Shown: positions 8,347 through 17,475, numbered from the stretch's first letter. The stretch: DNA of 64,000 nt from an uncultured Aquimarina sp. (GCA_947499005.1 CANMML010000003.1:124001-188000), one strand, 5' to 3'. The notes: generated by a model not told the origin, from the sequence alone. Made by a program: numbers and translations.

Positions 8347-10245
8347 ATGAGTGATGCGATTAAACATGAATGCGGTATAGCATTCGTTCGACTTCTAAAG
8401 CCTTTAGAATATTATAAAGAAAAGTACGGTACAGCTTTTTATGGATTAAATAAGATGTACTTGTTAATGGAGAAGCAACACAATCGAGGTCAAGATGGTG
8501 CAGGCTTAGCTAGTATTAAGCTTAATATGCAACCAGGACAACGTTATATAAGTCGTGTGCGCTCGAATGAAGCAACTCCTATTCAAGATATTTTCAAGAA
8601 AATTAATGGAAGTATCAATGAGAAAATGACCAGTGCAGAGGCGAAAGCAGATGATGTACAGTGGGTAAAGGAGAATGTTTCTTATGTTGGAGAGGTTTTC
8701 TTAGGTCACGTACGTTATGGTACGCATGGTAAAAACTCTCTTGAAAGTGTACACCCATTCTTAAGACAAAATAATTGGATGCATCGTAACTTAATCGTTG
8801 CGGGTAACTTTAACATGACCAATAACAATGTATTGTTTGACAATCTTGTAAAATTAGGTCAGCATCCAAAAGAAAACGTAGATACGGTTACGGTAATGGA
8901 AAAAATAGGTCATTTTTTAGATGGCGAAGTTTCCAAACTGTATAAGAAATTAAAGAAAGAAGGATATTCTAAAGTAACGGCATCGCCAGAAATCGTTAAG
9001 CGATTAAATGTTGCTAAAATCTTGAAGAAGGCTTCTAAACGTTGGGACGGTGGTTATGCTATGGCAGGAATGTTAGGTCATGGAGATGCATTTGTACTTA
9101 GAGATCCAGCAGGAATTAGACCCGCATATTATTATCAAGATGATGAGGTAGTAGTAGTGGCTTCTGAAAGACCTGTAATTCAAACCGTTTTTAATGTACC
9201 TATTGAGGCGGTTCAAGAGTTAGAGCCAGGTAAAGCAATCATTACCAAAAAAGACGGGCAAACAAGTATTGAAAGTATCATTGAGCCTTTAGAAAGAAAA
9301 GCATGTTCTTTTGAGCGTATTTATTTTTCAAGAGGAAGTGATGCAAAGATTTATCAAGAACGTAAAGAGTTGGGGCGTTTGGTTATGCCGCAAGTCTTAA
9401 AAGAAATCAATCACGATACTAAAAACTCTGTTTTTTCATTTATTCCTAATACTGCCGAGACCTCTTTTTACGGATTGGTAGAAGCAGCCCAGGATGAATT
9501 GAATAAACAGAAAGGAGATCAAATTCTAGCAGAGAAAGAAAATTTATCTGATGAGCGTTTGATTGAAATATTATCGAGTAAGATCCGTACAGAAAAGATA
9601 GCGATAAAAGATGCGAAACTAAGGACTTTCATTACTGAAGACAGTAGTCGAGATGATCTAGTAGCGCACGTTTATGATGTTACGTATGGAGTAGTTAGGA
9701 AAGAAGATAATCTAGTAATAATCGATGATAGTATCGTACGTGGTACAACGTTAAAGAAAAGTATCATCAAGATGATGGATCGATTAAAACCTAAGAAAAT
9801 TGTTGTCGTTTCTTCAGCTCCACAAATCCGTTTTCCAGATTGTTATGGGATAGATATGGCCAAAATGGAAGGTTTAATTGCTTTTAAAGCAGCTTTAGAG
9901 CTATTGAAGGATAATGACAATTATGGTTTGGTAGATGAGGTGTATAAGAAATGTAAGGCTCAAGAGGGCTTAGAAGATGCACAGGTAGTAAACCATGTCA
10001 ATGAAATATATGCTGGTTTTACAGATCAGCAAATTAGCGATAAGATTTCCGAATTATTAACGGAAGAAGATGTAGAGGCAGAAGTAAAGATTATTTACCA
10101 AACTGTTGATAATTTACATAAGGCTTGTCCTGATAATTTAGGAGATTGGTATTTTACGGGAGACTATCCTACGGCAGGAGGTAATAGAGTCGTTAACAAA
10201 GCTTTTATAAATTTTTATGAAGGTAACGATGCTAGAGCTTATTAA
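8347..10245 (+). CDS. purF: Amidophosphoribosyltransferase (long Bacteroidota form)
   Basis: 632 residues, against about 470-510 for typical PurF. The N-terminal class-II glutamine amidotransferase domain begins HECGIAF with nucleophile Cys9 after a short propeptide, and has the RGQDGAG and HVRYGTHG motifs. The phosphoribosyltransferase domain has the PRPP-binding loop VIIDDSIVRGTT (about residues 457-468). The extra length is an insert before the PRPP loop (around residues 370-440) and a ~100-residue C-terminal tail. Catalyses the first step of purine synthesis in the canonical family; whether this long paralogue is the main enzyme cannot be told here. Confidence 0.85.
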   Translation: MSDAIKHECGIAFVRLLKPLEYYKEKYGTAFYGLNKMYLLMEKQHNRGQDGAGLASIKLNMQPGQRYISRVRSNEATPIQDIFKKINGSINEKMTSAEAKADDVQWVKENVSYVGEVFLGHVRYGTHGKNSLESVHPFLRQNNWMHRNLIVAGNFNMTNNNVLFDNLVKLGQHPKENVDTVTVMEKIGHFLDGEVSKLYKKLKKEGYSKVTASPEIVKRLNVAKILKKASKRWDGGYAMAGMLGHGDAFVLRDPAGIRPAYYYQDDEVVVVASERPVIQTVFNVPIEAVQELEPGKAIITKKDGQTSIESIIEPLERKACSFERIYFSRGSDAKIYQERKELGRLVMPQVLKEINHDTKNSVFSFIPNTAETSFYGLVEAAQDELNKQKGDQILAEKENLSDERLIEILSSKIRTEKIAIKDAKLRTFITEDSSRDDLVAHVYDVTYGVVRKEDNLVIIDDSIVRGTTLKKSIIKMMDRLKPKKIVVVSSAPQIRFPDCYGIDMAKMEGLIAFKAALELLKDNDNYGLVDEVYKKCKAQEGLEDAQVVNHVNEIYAGFTDQQISDKISELLTEEDVEAEVKIIYQTVDNLHKACPDNLGDWYFTGDYPTAGGNRVVNKAFINFYEGNDARAY

Positions 10246-10366
10246 TTTTAGTTTCTCAAATATTAATAAAACGTTAATTATCAATCATTTAGCACTTTAA
10301 CTAATTTATAGGTCATTCGTCTAAAAACTTTTAGTTAATGGTAAATGCATTTTATATTTACATCAC

Positions 10367-10437
10367 CATAACATAAGTAGGTTAAGTTCATGGTAGATTT
10401 GGGGCAAAAAGGGTATGTGTAAGCATACCTTTTTTTT
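10367..10437 (+). ncRNA. Possible small RNA with intrinsic terminator
   Basis: A near-consensus -7 box (TATATTTA, 10353-10360) is followed ~50 bases later by a perfect stem (GGTATG 10412-10417 with CATACC 10424-10429) and a run of eight T. No reading frame fits between. This could be a ~70-base RNA, or simply the purF terminator lying 170 bp beyond its stop. Confidence 0.3.
10412..10437 (+). terminator. Intrinsic terminator downstream of purF
   Basis: GGTATG-tgtaag-CATACC stem, extended by A/T pairs, followed by TTTTTTTT. Confidence 0.7.
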
Positions 10438-10542
10438 ATGGGTAACTTTCTGTAAAATATAGAGTTAACCTCTTCTTAAAGAAAATGTTTCGTGATTGCG
10501 TCTTATTTGTTTCGTTTTCTTTGAATAATTTTCAATTATGAC

Positions 10543-10579
10543 CAACAGTCATTTTTGAATGATTGTTGCCGTAATTTTG
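10543..10579. promoter_or_regulatory. Palindromic operator plus promoter with no gene behind it
   Basis: CAACAGTCATT (10543-10553) and AATGATTGTTG (10558-10568) form an 11-bp inverted repeat with one mismatch and a 4-base centre, the size and style of a TetR-family operator. A consensus -7 box TAATTTTG follows at 10572-10579. The only frame behind it is an 8-codon ATG...TAG at about 10595, so the regulated gene seems to be missing. The remaining gap (10246-10677) shows nothing else that I can support. Confidence 0.45.
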
Positions 10580-10677
10580 CTCAAAATATTAAAAAATGAG
10601 TAATCCTACAATAGAATTTTAGGAGTTTTTGAGTCTAAAATGGCGTATACCAAACTTTGTCACTAGAACTGAAAGAT

Positions 10678-11424
10678 TTAAAAAACAATTTTTATACTTT
10701 TTTGTTTTCCATTGATTTTAACAATTACAATGTATATTCCAGAGGTAAGATTTTTATTGGGTACTCCTTGGCCTAGGATATTATATACTTCAGTAATTTC
10801 ACCTTTATTAGTTTCGAGAATACCTTTGTTAGGAAATACAATTGGTTCTTCTTCTGTATCAAAGGACTTTGTGTTTAATGTACTTAGTAAGAATGTTTGT
10901 CCTGTATTAATGAAGCCAAATGATGAGGTATTTGGATCTTGCCAGCTAAAATCGGAGTAGGTATTCCCATTACCTGTTAATTGCAATGAAGAACCTTCAT
11001 TAGTCGTACCAGTTTCAGATACACCAATATCAATGGAGGTTACTCCATCTGCCGCGCCTCCAATAGCAGTAAAACTGCCTTCGTAACTTAAAAATTGAAT
11101 AAGTGTTGAACCGTTTACAAGAGCGATACCATCGGGAGCACCATTTTGAATGCCCGAAATAGGAAAGGCAATGGTACCATATCCAGTATTAGCTTCATTA
11201 GGAATTATTCCCGATAAAGTTTCGGTGTCATAAATAGTTCCGTTACTCCCATTGTAAAGTACTATAGAATAAGTAGAGAGATCGGTACCCGAAGGACCTG
11301 CTATTTCAACACCTTCATTAACATCAGCTCTAGAGTTATCATAATGAATTTCGTTAATGAAAACAGATTGAGCATTTGCTATGAATGTAATAAATGTTAT
11401 CAGTATAGAATAGATGGTTTTCAT
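10678..11424 (-). CDS. Secreted lamin-tail-like domain protein with type IX sorting tail
   Basis: 248 residues. Signal peptide MKTIYSILITFITFIANAQ. The mature part starts VFINEIHYDNSRADVNEGVEI, the opening of lamin-tail (LTD)-type beta-sandwiches in Bacteroidota secreted nucleases and phosphatases, and runs to about residue 165. The C-terminal ~50 residues (TEVYNILGQGV, LTSGIYIVIVKINGKQKSIKIVF region) form a type IX secretion sorting domain. No catalytic domain is present, so it may be an adhesin or binding module. Flanked by gene-poor DNA on both sides. Confidence 0.75.
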   Translation of the reverse strand: MKTIYSILITFITFIANAQSVFINEIHYDNSRADVNEGVEIAGPSGTDLSTYSIVLYNGSNGTIYDTETLSGIIPNEANTGYGTIAFPISGIQNGAPDGIALVNGSTLIQFLSYEGSFTAIGGAADGVTSIDIGVSETGTTNEGSSLQLTGNGNTYSDFSWQDPNTSSFGFINTGQTFLLSTLNTKSFDTEEEPIVFPNKGILETNKGEITEVYNILGQGVPNKNLTSGIYIVIVKINGKQKSIKIVF

Positions 11425-11840
11425 AGTTTTAATTTTGTGTGTTCGTTAGTTTGTTTTTTATAGTTGGTATCAATATTAATTAAAATATACATTTTAAACA
11501 AACAGTTATAAAATAATTTATGATACTTGCTATCTGTAAATAAGAATATAGAGCTATGTTTAATTGAATTTTTATGCTAATTATGATTTTAGATTAGATT
11601 ATTTAAATATAAAAGCTTTAGGTAAAAAGTGGTTATTTTAAGAGGTGTAGTAGAATAGTTGAGCTTTAGTTAACTTTCACAACTCGGTTTAAAAACGATT
11701 GATCTTTAATCGAAGAGAGTATAACTTATCATTATAGTTTTTACAGGACTAAAACAATACATGCTAGCATATCCCGTTCAAACATTTAAAAGATCCTTTT
11801 TAGAATGGTATTACAGCTATTAGGTATCAGTAATTATCGA
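11425..11840. other. Intergenic stretch without recognisable gene
   Basis: About 416 bases of very AT-rich DNA between the lamin-tail gene (divergent) and the ftsX promoter. No reading frame, hairpin-plus-T-run or repeat could be supported. Confidence 0.5.
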
Positions 11841-11848
11841 TACATTTG
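11841..11848 (+). promoter_or_regulatory. Promoter -7 element (TACATTTG) for ftsX
   Basis: TACATTTG matches TAnnTTTG, 23 bases ahead of the ftsX ATG. Confidence 0.5.
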
Positions 11849-11871
11849 CTACAGTAGAAATACAGAATTGT

Positions 11872-12750
11872 ATGGCTTCAAAATTTGAGAAATATTACAA
11901 GAGAAGGTTATTATCTTCTTATTTTTCGGTAGTTTTAAGTATTGGTTTAGTGCTTTTTATGCTAGGGTTATTAGGAATGCTAATAGTTAATAGTAAAAAA
12001 GTTACAGATCATTTCAAGGAAAAAATTGCCCTTACTATCTTTTTAAAGGACTCGGCGAAGGAAGTTGAAGTAATTCAGCTAACCAAAGCGCTCAAGCTAT
12101 CTCCAGAGGTTAGAAATACAGTTTATATTTCTAAAGATGAGGCAGCAAAGAAACACAGTCAGGCAATTGGCGAAGATTTTGTTCAGTTTTTAGGAACCAA
12201 CCCATTGCAAAACGGTATTGACGTATTCTTAAATGCAGATTATGTATCGAGCAGTAGTATCGAAACCTTAGTAGATACGATTACTTCTAATGCTTTTGTA
12301 GATGAAGTTTCTTATGATAAACCTTTAATAGATTTATTAAACAACAACATCAAAAAAGTAAGTTTTTGGATATTGATCATAAGCGGCATTTTGTCACTAA
12401 TAGCAGTACTATTAATCAATCATTCTATAAGACTTACCATTTATGCAAAGCGTTTTACAATAAAAACAATGCAAATGGTAGGAGCGACAAAGGCTTTTAT
12501 TCGTCGACCTTTCATTCGATTGAATATGAAATTAGGTGTTGTTGCTTGCCTTTTGGCAGTTACAGGGATGTTTGTCGTTTTGTATTATTTAGATAAAACG
12601 TTCCCAAATTTATACTTTTTCGAAAATCAATTATTGTTAGCGGCTGTTTTTGGCGGAGTTATCCTTGTTGGTTTATTTATAACTTGGTTAAGTACATTCT
12701 TCGCTACTTCTAGATTTTTAGGTTTACAAACAGACGAATTGTATTATTAG
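11872..12750 (+). CDS. ftsX: Cell division protein FtsX
   Basis: 292 residues. Membrane partner of the FtsE ATPase at the division site, which activates cell-wall hydrolases. Topology fits: one N-terminal membrane span (about 20-40), an extracytoplasmic domain (about 45-155), then three spans (about 165-185, 220-240, 255-280) with the conserved MQMVGATKAFIRRPF cytoplasmic segment. FtsE is not adjacent. It heads a run with a small anchored protein, DUF3098 and uppP, an arrangement common in Bacteroidota. Confidence 0.9.
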   Translation: MASKFEKYYKRRLLSSYFSVVLSIGLVLFMLGLLGMLIVNSKKVTDHFKEKIALTIFLKDSAKEVEVIQLTKALKLSPEVRNTVYISKDEAAKKHSQAIGEDFVQFLGTNPLQNGIDVFLNADYVSSSSIETLVDTITSNAFVDEVSYDKPLIDLLNNNIKKVSFWILIISGILSLIAVLLINHSIRLTIYAKRFTIKTMQMVGATKAFIRRPFIRLNMKLGVVACLLAVTGMFVVLYYLDKTFPNLYFFENQLLLAAVFGGVILVGLFITWLSTFFATSRFLGLQTDELYY

Positions 12751-12758
12751 AGGCGCTT

Positions 12759-13133
12759 ATGTTTAAAAAGATTTATTTAGGAATTCTCTTTCTACTCTTT
12801 TTGATTTTCATCTATTTGGTCATTATTACAGTTAAACCAATTAGAAATGTTTCTGCTGCAGATGTGTCATCGATAAAGGGAATTGTAACAAGTGTAGAAG
12901 ATAAAAATGGAGACCTTCTTGTAACTTTAGAAAATGACCCGCATTTGTATTATGTAAAATCTTTCAAAAAGCATCAGCTTGATTTTTCTACTGTACAGCA
13001 AGCTATTTTAAAAAAAGAAATTACATTGCATCATATAAACAAATGGACTCCGTTTACAAGAGATCGCGTTTATCCACATATTTCAAAAATAGAAGTTGAA
13101 GGAAGACGAATATTTAATGAAATCAAAGAATAA
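12759..13133 (+). CDS. Small membrane-anchored protein of unknown function
   Basis: 124 residues, 8 bp behind ftsX. One N-terminal membrane span (ILFLLFLIFIYLVIIT, about 8-26), then a mainly beta-strand outer domain. No motif recognised. The stop codon overlaps the next start (TAATG), so it is translationally coupled to the DUF3098 gene. The context suggests an envelope role. Confidence 0.7.
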   Translation: MFKKIYLGILFLLFLIFIYLVIITVKPIRNVSAADVSSIKGIVTSVEDKNGDLLVTLENDPHLYYVKSFKKHQLDFSTVQQAILKKEITLHHINKWTPFTRDRVYPHISKIEVEGRRIFNEIKE

Positions 13134-13384
13134 TGGCTGATAAAAAGAAAAACCAAGAGACTCCAATAAAGCATGATTTTGTTTTTGGAAAGAAGAATTA
13201 TATGTTCATGCTAATAGGTATAGCTGTAATAGCTTTAGGTTTTATATTGATGTCAGGTGGCGGTAGTGATGACCCTAATGTCTTCAATCCAGATTTATAT
13301 AGTTTCCGAAGAATTCGATTAGCACCGACTTTAATCTTGATAGGCTTTGGTATCGAAGTTTATGCCATTTTGCGCAAAAGCTAA
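13133..13384 (+). CDS. DUF3098 two-span membrane protein
   Basis: 83 residues, start overlapping the previous stop by one base. Two membrane spans (about 24-42 and 62-80) with FGKKNYMFMLIGI and the hallmark DDPNVFNPDLYSFRRI between them, as in DUF3098, a family of Bacteroidota found beside ftsX and uppP. Function unknown; presumed envelope protein. Confidence 0.8.
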   Translation: MADKKKNQETPIKHDFVFGKKNYMFMLIGIAVIALGFILMSGGGSDDPNVFNPDLYSFRRIRLAPTLILIGFGIEVYAILRKS

Positions 13385-13576
13385 AAGGCCTTTAGCTTAC
13401 ATATAATTTTCTTGCTATTCAATTCATAGCTTCTACAATACATTAACCAAAGAAATTGAGACTCATTATCTAAAGTTAAGAGTGCCTCACTGCGAAAGAA
13501 ACTCTTGAAAGTGAACGAGTCCCCTGTTTAAAGAGTGTGATTTTAAAGTTCATCAGGTTTTTGACAGTATCTTCAG

Positions 13577-13624
13577 ATTTAATTGGGCTAAATATTGAAG
13601 TTTGTGCTATTTTGCGCCAAAACT
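13577..13624 (+). pseudogene. Vestigial duplicate of the DUF3098 3' end
   Basis: The bases just upstream of uppP translate in one frame as LIGLNIEVCAILRQN-stop, closely matching the DUF3098 C-terminus LIGFGIEVYAILRKS-stop at 13337-13384, and the DNA is clearly similar (shared GAAGTTT, ATTTTGCGC and the stop). No similarity extends upstream. The copy contains TATTTTGCGCC, which looks like the uppP promoter. Confidence 0.5.
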
Positions 13625-13640
13625 AATTACAACTTATTTT

Positions 13641-14432
13641 ATGGAAACTATAGATGCGATCATCTTAGGAATCATCCAAGGTTTGACCGAATTTTTACCA
13701 GTCTCTTCTAGTGGTCACTTAGAGTTAGGAAAAGCAATTTTAGGTGATACTTCAGTTGGTGAAGAATCGATGCTATTTACAGTAGTACTTCATTTCGCGA
13801 CAGCGATCAGTACCATTATTGTTTTCAGAAAAGATTTAGTTGAAATTTTTAAAGGATTATTTCAATTCAAATGGAATGAGTCTACCCAGTTTACAGCAAA
13901 GATCATGCTTTCCACGCTTCCAGCTGCTTTTGTAGGTTTAGTGTTCGAAGATGAGTTAGAACAATTATTCGGAGGAAAAGTACTGTTTGTAGGCTTCATG
14001 TTATTAGTAACAGCATTATTACTTTGGTTAGCAGATAAGGCTAAGAACACCAATAAATCGGTAAGTTTTCCTAATGCTATTGTAATAGGGATATCACAAG
14101 CCATTGCCATTTTACCAGGGATTTCTAGAAGTGGAGCCACCATAGGGACTTCGGTATTATTAGGGAACGATAAAACAAAAGCAGCGCGTTTTTCATTCTT
14201 AATGGTGTTGCCACTTATTTTAGGTAAAATAGGAAAAGACCTTTTGAGCGGAGATCTCAATCTGCAAAGTGAAAATGCTTCTGCAATGGGAATCGGCTTT
14301 GTAGCAGCATTAATAAGTGGATATTTTGCCTGTAAATGGATGATAGCTTTAGTTAAAAAAAGCAAGCTTACCTATTTTGCGATTTATTGTTTAGTAGTAG
14401 GTCTCGTAGCAATTACGGTAGGTTATATGTAA
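13641..14432 (+). CDS. uppP: Undecaprenyl-diphosphate phosphatase
   Basis: 263 residues from METIDAIILG. An in-frame ATG at 13602 lies within the duplicated sequence and promoter and is rejected. Recycles undecaprenyl diphosphate to the lipid carrier for peptidoglycan and O-antigen synthesis; integral inner-membrane protein with about eight spans. The two active-site motifs are present: LTEFLPVSSSGHLEL and PGISRSGATIGTSVLLG. Normal length for the BacA/UppP family. Confidence 0.92.
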   Translation: METIDAIILGIIQGLTEFLPVSSSGHLELGKAILGDTSVGEESMLFTVVLHFATAISTIIVFRKDLVEIFKGLFQFKWNESTQFTAKIMLSTLPAAFVGLVFEDELEQLFGGKVLFVGFMLLVTALLLWLADKAKNTNKSVSFPNAIVIGISQAIAILPGISRSGATIGTSVLLGNDKTKAARFSFLMVLPLILGKIGKDLLSGDLNLQSENASAMGIGFVAALISGYFACKWMIALVKKSKLTYFAIYCLVVGLVAITVGYM

Positions 14433-14471
14433 TCAAAAGATATATGACAGATTTTAGGGTGTTACCCTTCT

Positions 14472-14559
14472 AAGGTCGGGTCGGGCTTTTCGTTTCAATT
14501 CCTCGGTGCGCTATCGCTCCCTGTGGGATTTCCACTGCAATCCCTAACACAAGAAAAGC
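14472..14559. repeat. REP-like intergenic element with nested inverted repeats
   Basis: A GC-richer island in the 341-bp uppP-truB gap. GCTTTTC (14485-14491) pairs with GAAAAGC (14553-14559), and inside it GGGATT (14525-14530) pairs with AATCCC (14539-14544). The TCGGTGCGCTATCGCTCCC core resembles short repeats I recall as recurrent in flavobacterial genomes. Only one copy is present here. The remainder of the gap (14560-14773) holds nothing I can support. Confidence 0.6.
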
Positions 14560-14773
14560 ATTATTTAATATCGATTTCCAAGATCAAATGATATAACCCC
14601 ACATTGTTAGGACGAATACCCCAATGTTTACATCGAGGTAGTTGATTATTTCTTTGGTTAAAAAAACGAAACTTACGTACTTTGTCATTTAATATGCGTT
14701 TGTGATACCATTTAACGTTTCATATGATTGAAAATAGGTATAAGACTTAGCAACCGTAGTCGCGTTAAAGTAC

Positions 14774-15475
14774 ATGAGTAGAGAAGATTTTTTAGCCGGG
14801 AAAATTTTATTAATCGATAAACCATTAGAGTGGAGTTCTTTTCAAGTAGTAAATAAACTACGCTGGTTAATTCGAAAACAATTTAAAATTAAAAAGATTA
14901 AAGTAGGACATGCTGGGACCCTAGACCCTTTGGCTTCGGGTTTGTTAATAATCTGTACAGGTAAAGCAACCAAACAAATCAATGAGTTGCAAGGTCAAAT
15001 AAAAGAATACACAGGTACTATTCAGTTGGGAGCTACTACGCCTTCTTATGATTTGGAAACTGAGATTAATGCCACATTTCCGACAGCACACATTACCGAA
15101 GCTTTAATTCATAGTGCTACTTTAAAATTCATTGGAGAAATAGATCAATTACCTCCTGTTTTTTCAGCATTAAAAAAAGATGGAAAGCGATTGTATGAAT
15201 TTGCTCGTAAAGGAGAAGAAGTCCAAGTCGAGCCCAGGAAAATATGTATAGATACTTTCGAAATTACAAAGATCGATGGTACTGCTGTAGATTTTAGAGT
15301 GGTGTGCAGTAAAGGAACTTATATTCGATCATTGGCCTATGATTTTGGGAAAGCATTAGATTCTGGGGGTCACCTAACCGCATTAAGGCGCACTAAAATA
15401 GGAGATTATGATGTTGAAAATGCACAAACAGTATCCGACTTCGAAGCAATGTTACAATCTATTGAGGAAGTGTAG
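14774..15475 (+). CDS. truB: tRNA pseudouridine(55) synthase
   Basis: 233 residues. Makes pseudouridine 55 in the T-loop of tRNAs. The catalytic Asp lies in VGHAGTLDPLASGLL, and the KIGHAGTLDP-type motif, the LPPVFSALKKDGKRLYEFAR motif and the CSKGTYIRSLAYDFG motif are all present. Slightly shorter than the E. coli enzyme because it lacks the C-terminal PUA domain, as is usual in Bacteroidota. Its 3' end overlaps the convergent acyltransferase gene by 17 bp. Confidence 0.93.
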   Translation: MSREDFLAGKILLIDKPLEWSSFQVVNKLRWLIRKQFKIKKIKVGHAGTLDPLASGLLIICTGKATKQINELQGQIKEYTGTIQLGATTPSYDLETEINATFPTAHITEALIHSATLKFIGEIDQLPPVFSALKKDGKRLYEFARKGEEVQVEPRKICIDTFEITKIDGTAVDFRVVCSKGTYIRSLAYDFGKALDSGGHLTALRRTKIGDYDVENAQTVSDFEAMLQSIEEV

Positions 15476-16193
15476 CCTCTAATTTTTCTAAAATCTTTAG
15501 GCGTACTTCATCTTTTAGGGCAGCTTTATGTTCTAGCTTTATGTCTTTAGTAGGTATAATGGGTAAAATATACGATCGTGTTTTGCCCAAGCTTCCACTA
15601 AAGAAAGTATAAGAAAAACGTTTTTTATTATCGGGAAAAACCAAAGACAGTATGGGTAGTTGATGTTCTATAGCCATTCTAAATGCTCCATCCTTAAAGT
15701 TATCTAAAACAATAGATTCGTCATCAGGAACGCCGCCTTCAGGGAAAATACAAATACTAAGGCCTTGGCGAATTCTTTCTTGACATTGATCATAGACTTC
15801 TTTACGACTTCTAGGACTATTTCTGTCTACTAAAATACAAGTGCGCTTGTAAAAGAACCCAAAAACAGGAATTTTAACAAGCTCTTTTTTCCCTACAAAA
15901 ACAAAAGGATTTTTAACGGTGTATAGCATTAACATAATATCCAACATCGAAGTATGATTTGCTACAATCATAAAAGATTGTCCCTTTTCATAAAAAAAAC
16001 CATCCTTACGAAAAGGAATAAACCCCGTAGTATAAATAACCCATGTAGCCCAAAAACGAGCGAATCTAAAAAAGAAAGGATACCATTCCGATCGGGCAGT
16101 AGCAATTAATAAAATAGGGAATGTAATAATTAATGGAAGGGCCATCATAATGTAAAACCAAGACCTCCAGAGTATATAGAATAGTTTTTTCAT
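15459..16193 (-). CDS. 1-acyl-sn-glycerol-3-phosphate acyltransferase (PlsC-like)
   Basis: 244 residues. Acylates lysophosphatidic acid in phospholipid synthesis at the inner membrane. The catalytic block NHTSMLD (79-85), the substrate block FVGKKELVKIPVFG and the FPEGG block (about 150-155) are present. There is an N-terminal hydrophobic anchor (about 12-32). Overlaps truB tail to tail. Other lysophospholipid acyltransferases of the family share these blocks, so the exact acceptor is inferred. Confidence 0.85.
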   Translation of the reverse strand: MKKLFYILWRSWFYIMMALPLIITFPILLIATARSEWYPFFFRFARFWATWVIYTTGFIPFRKDGFFYEKGQSFMIVANHTSMLDIMLMLYTVKNPFVFVGKKELVKIPVFGFFYKRTCILVDRNSPRSRKEVYDQCQERIRQGLSICIFPEGGVPDDESIVLDNFKDGAFRMAIEHQLPILSLVFPDNKKRFSYTFFSGSLGKTRSYILPIIPTKDIKLEHKAALKDEVRLKILEKLEATLPQ

Positions 16194-16211
16194 CTATTTA
16201 TATTTATAAAT

Positions 16212-16232
16212 CGGTTTTGTTGATTAAAACCG
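16212..16232. other. Short hairpin upstream of the acyltransferase gene
   Basis: CGGTTTT-gttgatt-AAAACCG is a perfect 7-bp stem about 20 bp before the acyltransferase start; in either direction it lacks a proper T run. Role unknown. Confidence 0.35.
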
Positions 16233-16441
16233 TAAAAGCTCATTTCATTTAAAATAAGGAAGTCTAAAAATTTCGGAAACAAAGACTCATCGAAGTCAAA
16301 GCCTAGCAATAGATTGGAAATCAATAGATATTTCGGCTTCGCTTAATGTGCGATTGTTTAATTGTTACCTTTAGACGGTCTCATTAAATATGAATGGAAA
16401 GATAAAGCATATACCTTATTGCTTAAAGCCTAAAGCTTAAA

Positions 16442-16449
16442 TATATTTG
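16442..16449 (+). promoter_or_regulatory. Promoter of trpS (TTG-20-TATATTTG)
   Basis: -7 box TATATTTG, with TTG at 16419-16421 spaced 20 bases upstream, matches the Bacteroidota consensus well. The ATG at 16452 is out of frame, so 16472 is the start. Confidence 0.65.
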
Positions 16450-16471
16450 CCATGAAAACGAGAATAGCATT

Positions 16472-17443
16472 ATGGCAAAGATTTTAACAGGAGTTCAAAG
16501 TACAGGAATTCCGCATTTAGGAAATATTTTAGGAGCAATTTTACCAGCGATAGAGATGGCAAAAGATCCTAAAAATGAATCTTATCTTTTTATTGCCGAT
16601 ATGCATTCATTAACTCAAATTAAAGATGCTAAGACGTTAAAAGAAAACACATTTCATACTGCAGCTGCTTGGTTGGCTTGTGGATTGGACGTTTCCGAAA
16701 CGGTTTTTTATAAGCAAAGTGATATTCCGCAAGTAACAGAATTGAATTGGTACTTAAGTTGTTATTTTCCATACCAGCGATTAACATTAGCACATTCTTT
16801 TAAAGATAAAGCAGATCGTTTATCGGATGTCAATGCAGGCTTATTTACGTATCCTATGCTTATGGCAGCAGATATCTTGTTATATGATGCAGAACTTGTT
16901 CCTGTAGGAAAAGATCAATTACAGCACTTAGAAATGACGCGTGACGTAGCCTCACGTATTCACGCACAGGTCGGAAGAGATGTTTTTGTATTGCCAGAAG
17001 CCACTACGCAAGAAAGTACCATGTATATTCCAGGTACCGATGGAGGAAAGATGAGTAAATCTAAAGGCAACACGATTAATATATTTCTGCCAGAAAAGAA
17101 ATTAAGAAAACAAATAATGGGGATCGTAACGGATGCAACACCTTTAGAAGAGCCTAAAGACCCAGATGCATGTAATGTGTTTGCCTTGTATAGCATTTTA
17201 GGAACAGCCGAAGAAATAGCTGAGCTTAGAGCAAAATATATAGCAGGTAATTTTGGATATGGTCATGCAAAGCAAGCTTTATTCGAATTGATACTTAAGA
17301 ATTTTGCAGAAATAAGAACTCGTTTTGATCATTATGTAGCAAACCCCAAAGAAGTAGAAGATGCTTTAAAAATAGGAGCAGATAAAGCGTCACGAGTAGC
17401 CACTAAAACACTTAGAAGAGTAAGGAAAGCTATGGGGTATTAG
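16472..17443 (+). CDS. trpS: Tryptophan--tRNA ligase
   Basis: 323 residues. Charges tRNA-Trp. The class-I HIGH-type motif is seen as TGIPHLGNILGA (about 11-22) and the KMSKS loop as GGKMSKSKGN (about 191-200). Length fits the bacterial TrpRS. A single gene with its own promoter and terminator. Confidence 0.93.
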   Translation: MAKILTGVQSTGIPHLGNILGAILPAIEMAKDPKNESYLFIADMHSLTQIKDAKTLKENTFHTAAAWLACGLDVSETVFYKQSDIPQVTELNWYLSCYFPYQRLTLAHSFKDKADRLSDVNAGLFTYPMLMAADILLYDAELVPVGKDQLQHLEMTRDVASRIHAQVGRDVFVLPEATTQESTMYIPGTDGGKMSKSKGNTINIFLPEKKLRKQIMGIVTDATPLEEPKDPDACNVFALYSILGTAEEIAELRAKYIAGNFGYGHAKQALFELILKNFAEIRTRFDHYVANPKEVEDALKIGADKASRVATKTLRRVRKAMGY

Positions 17444-17475
17444 CAGTCTATAGGTTTTGAATTGAATAAATACAC

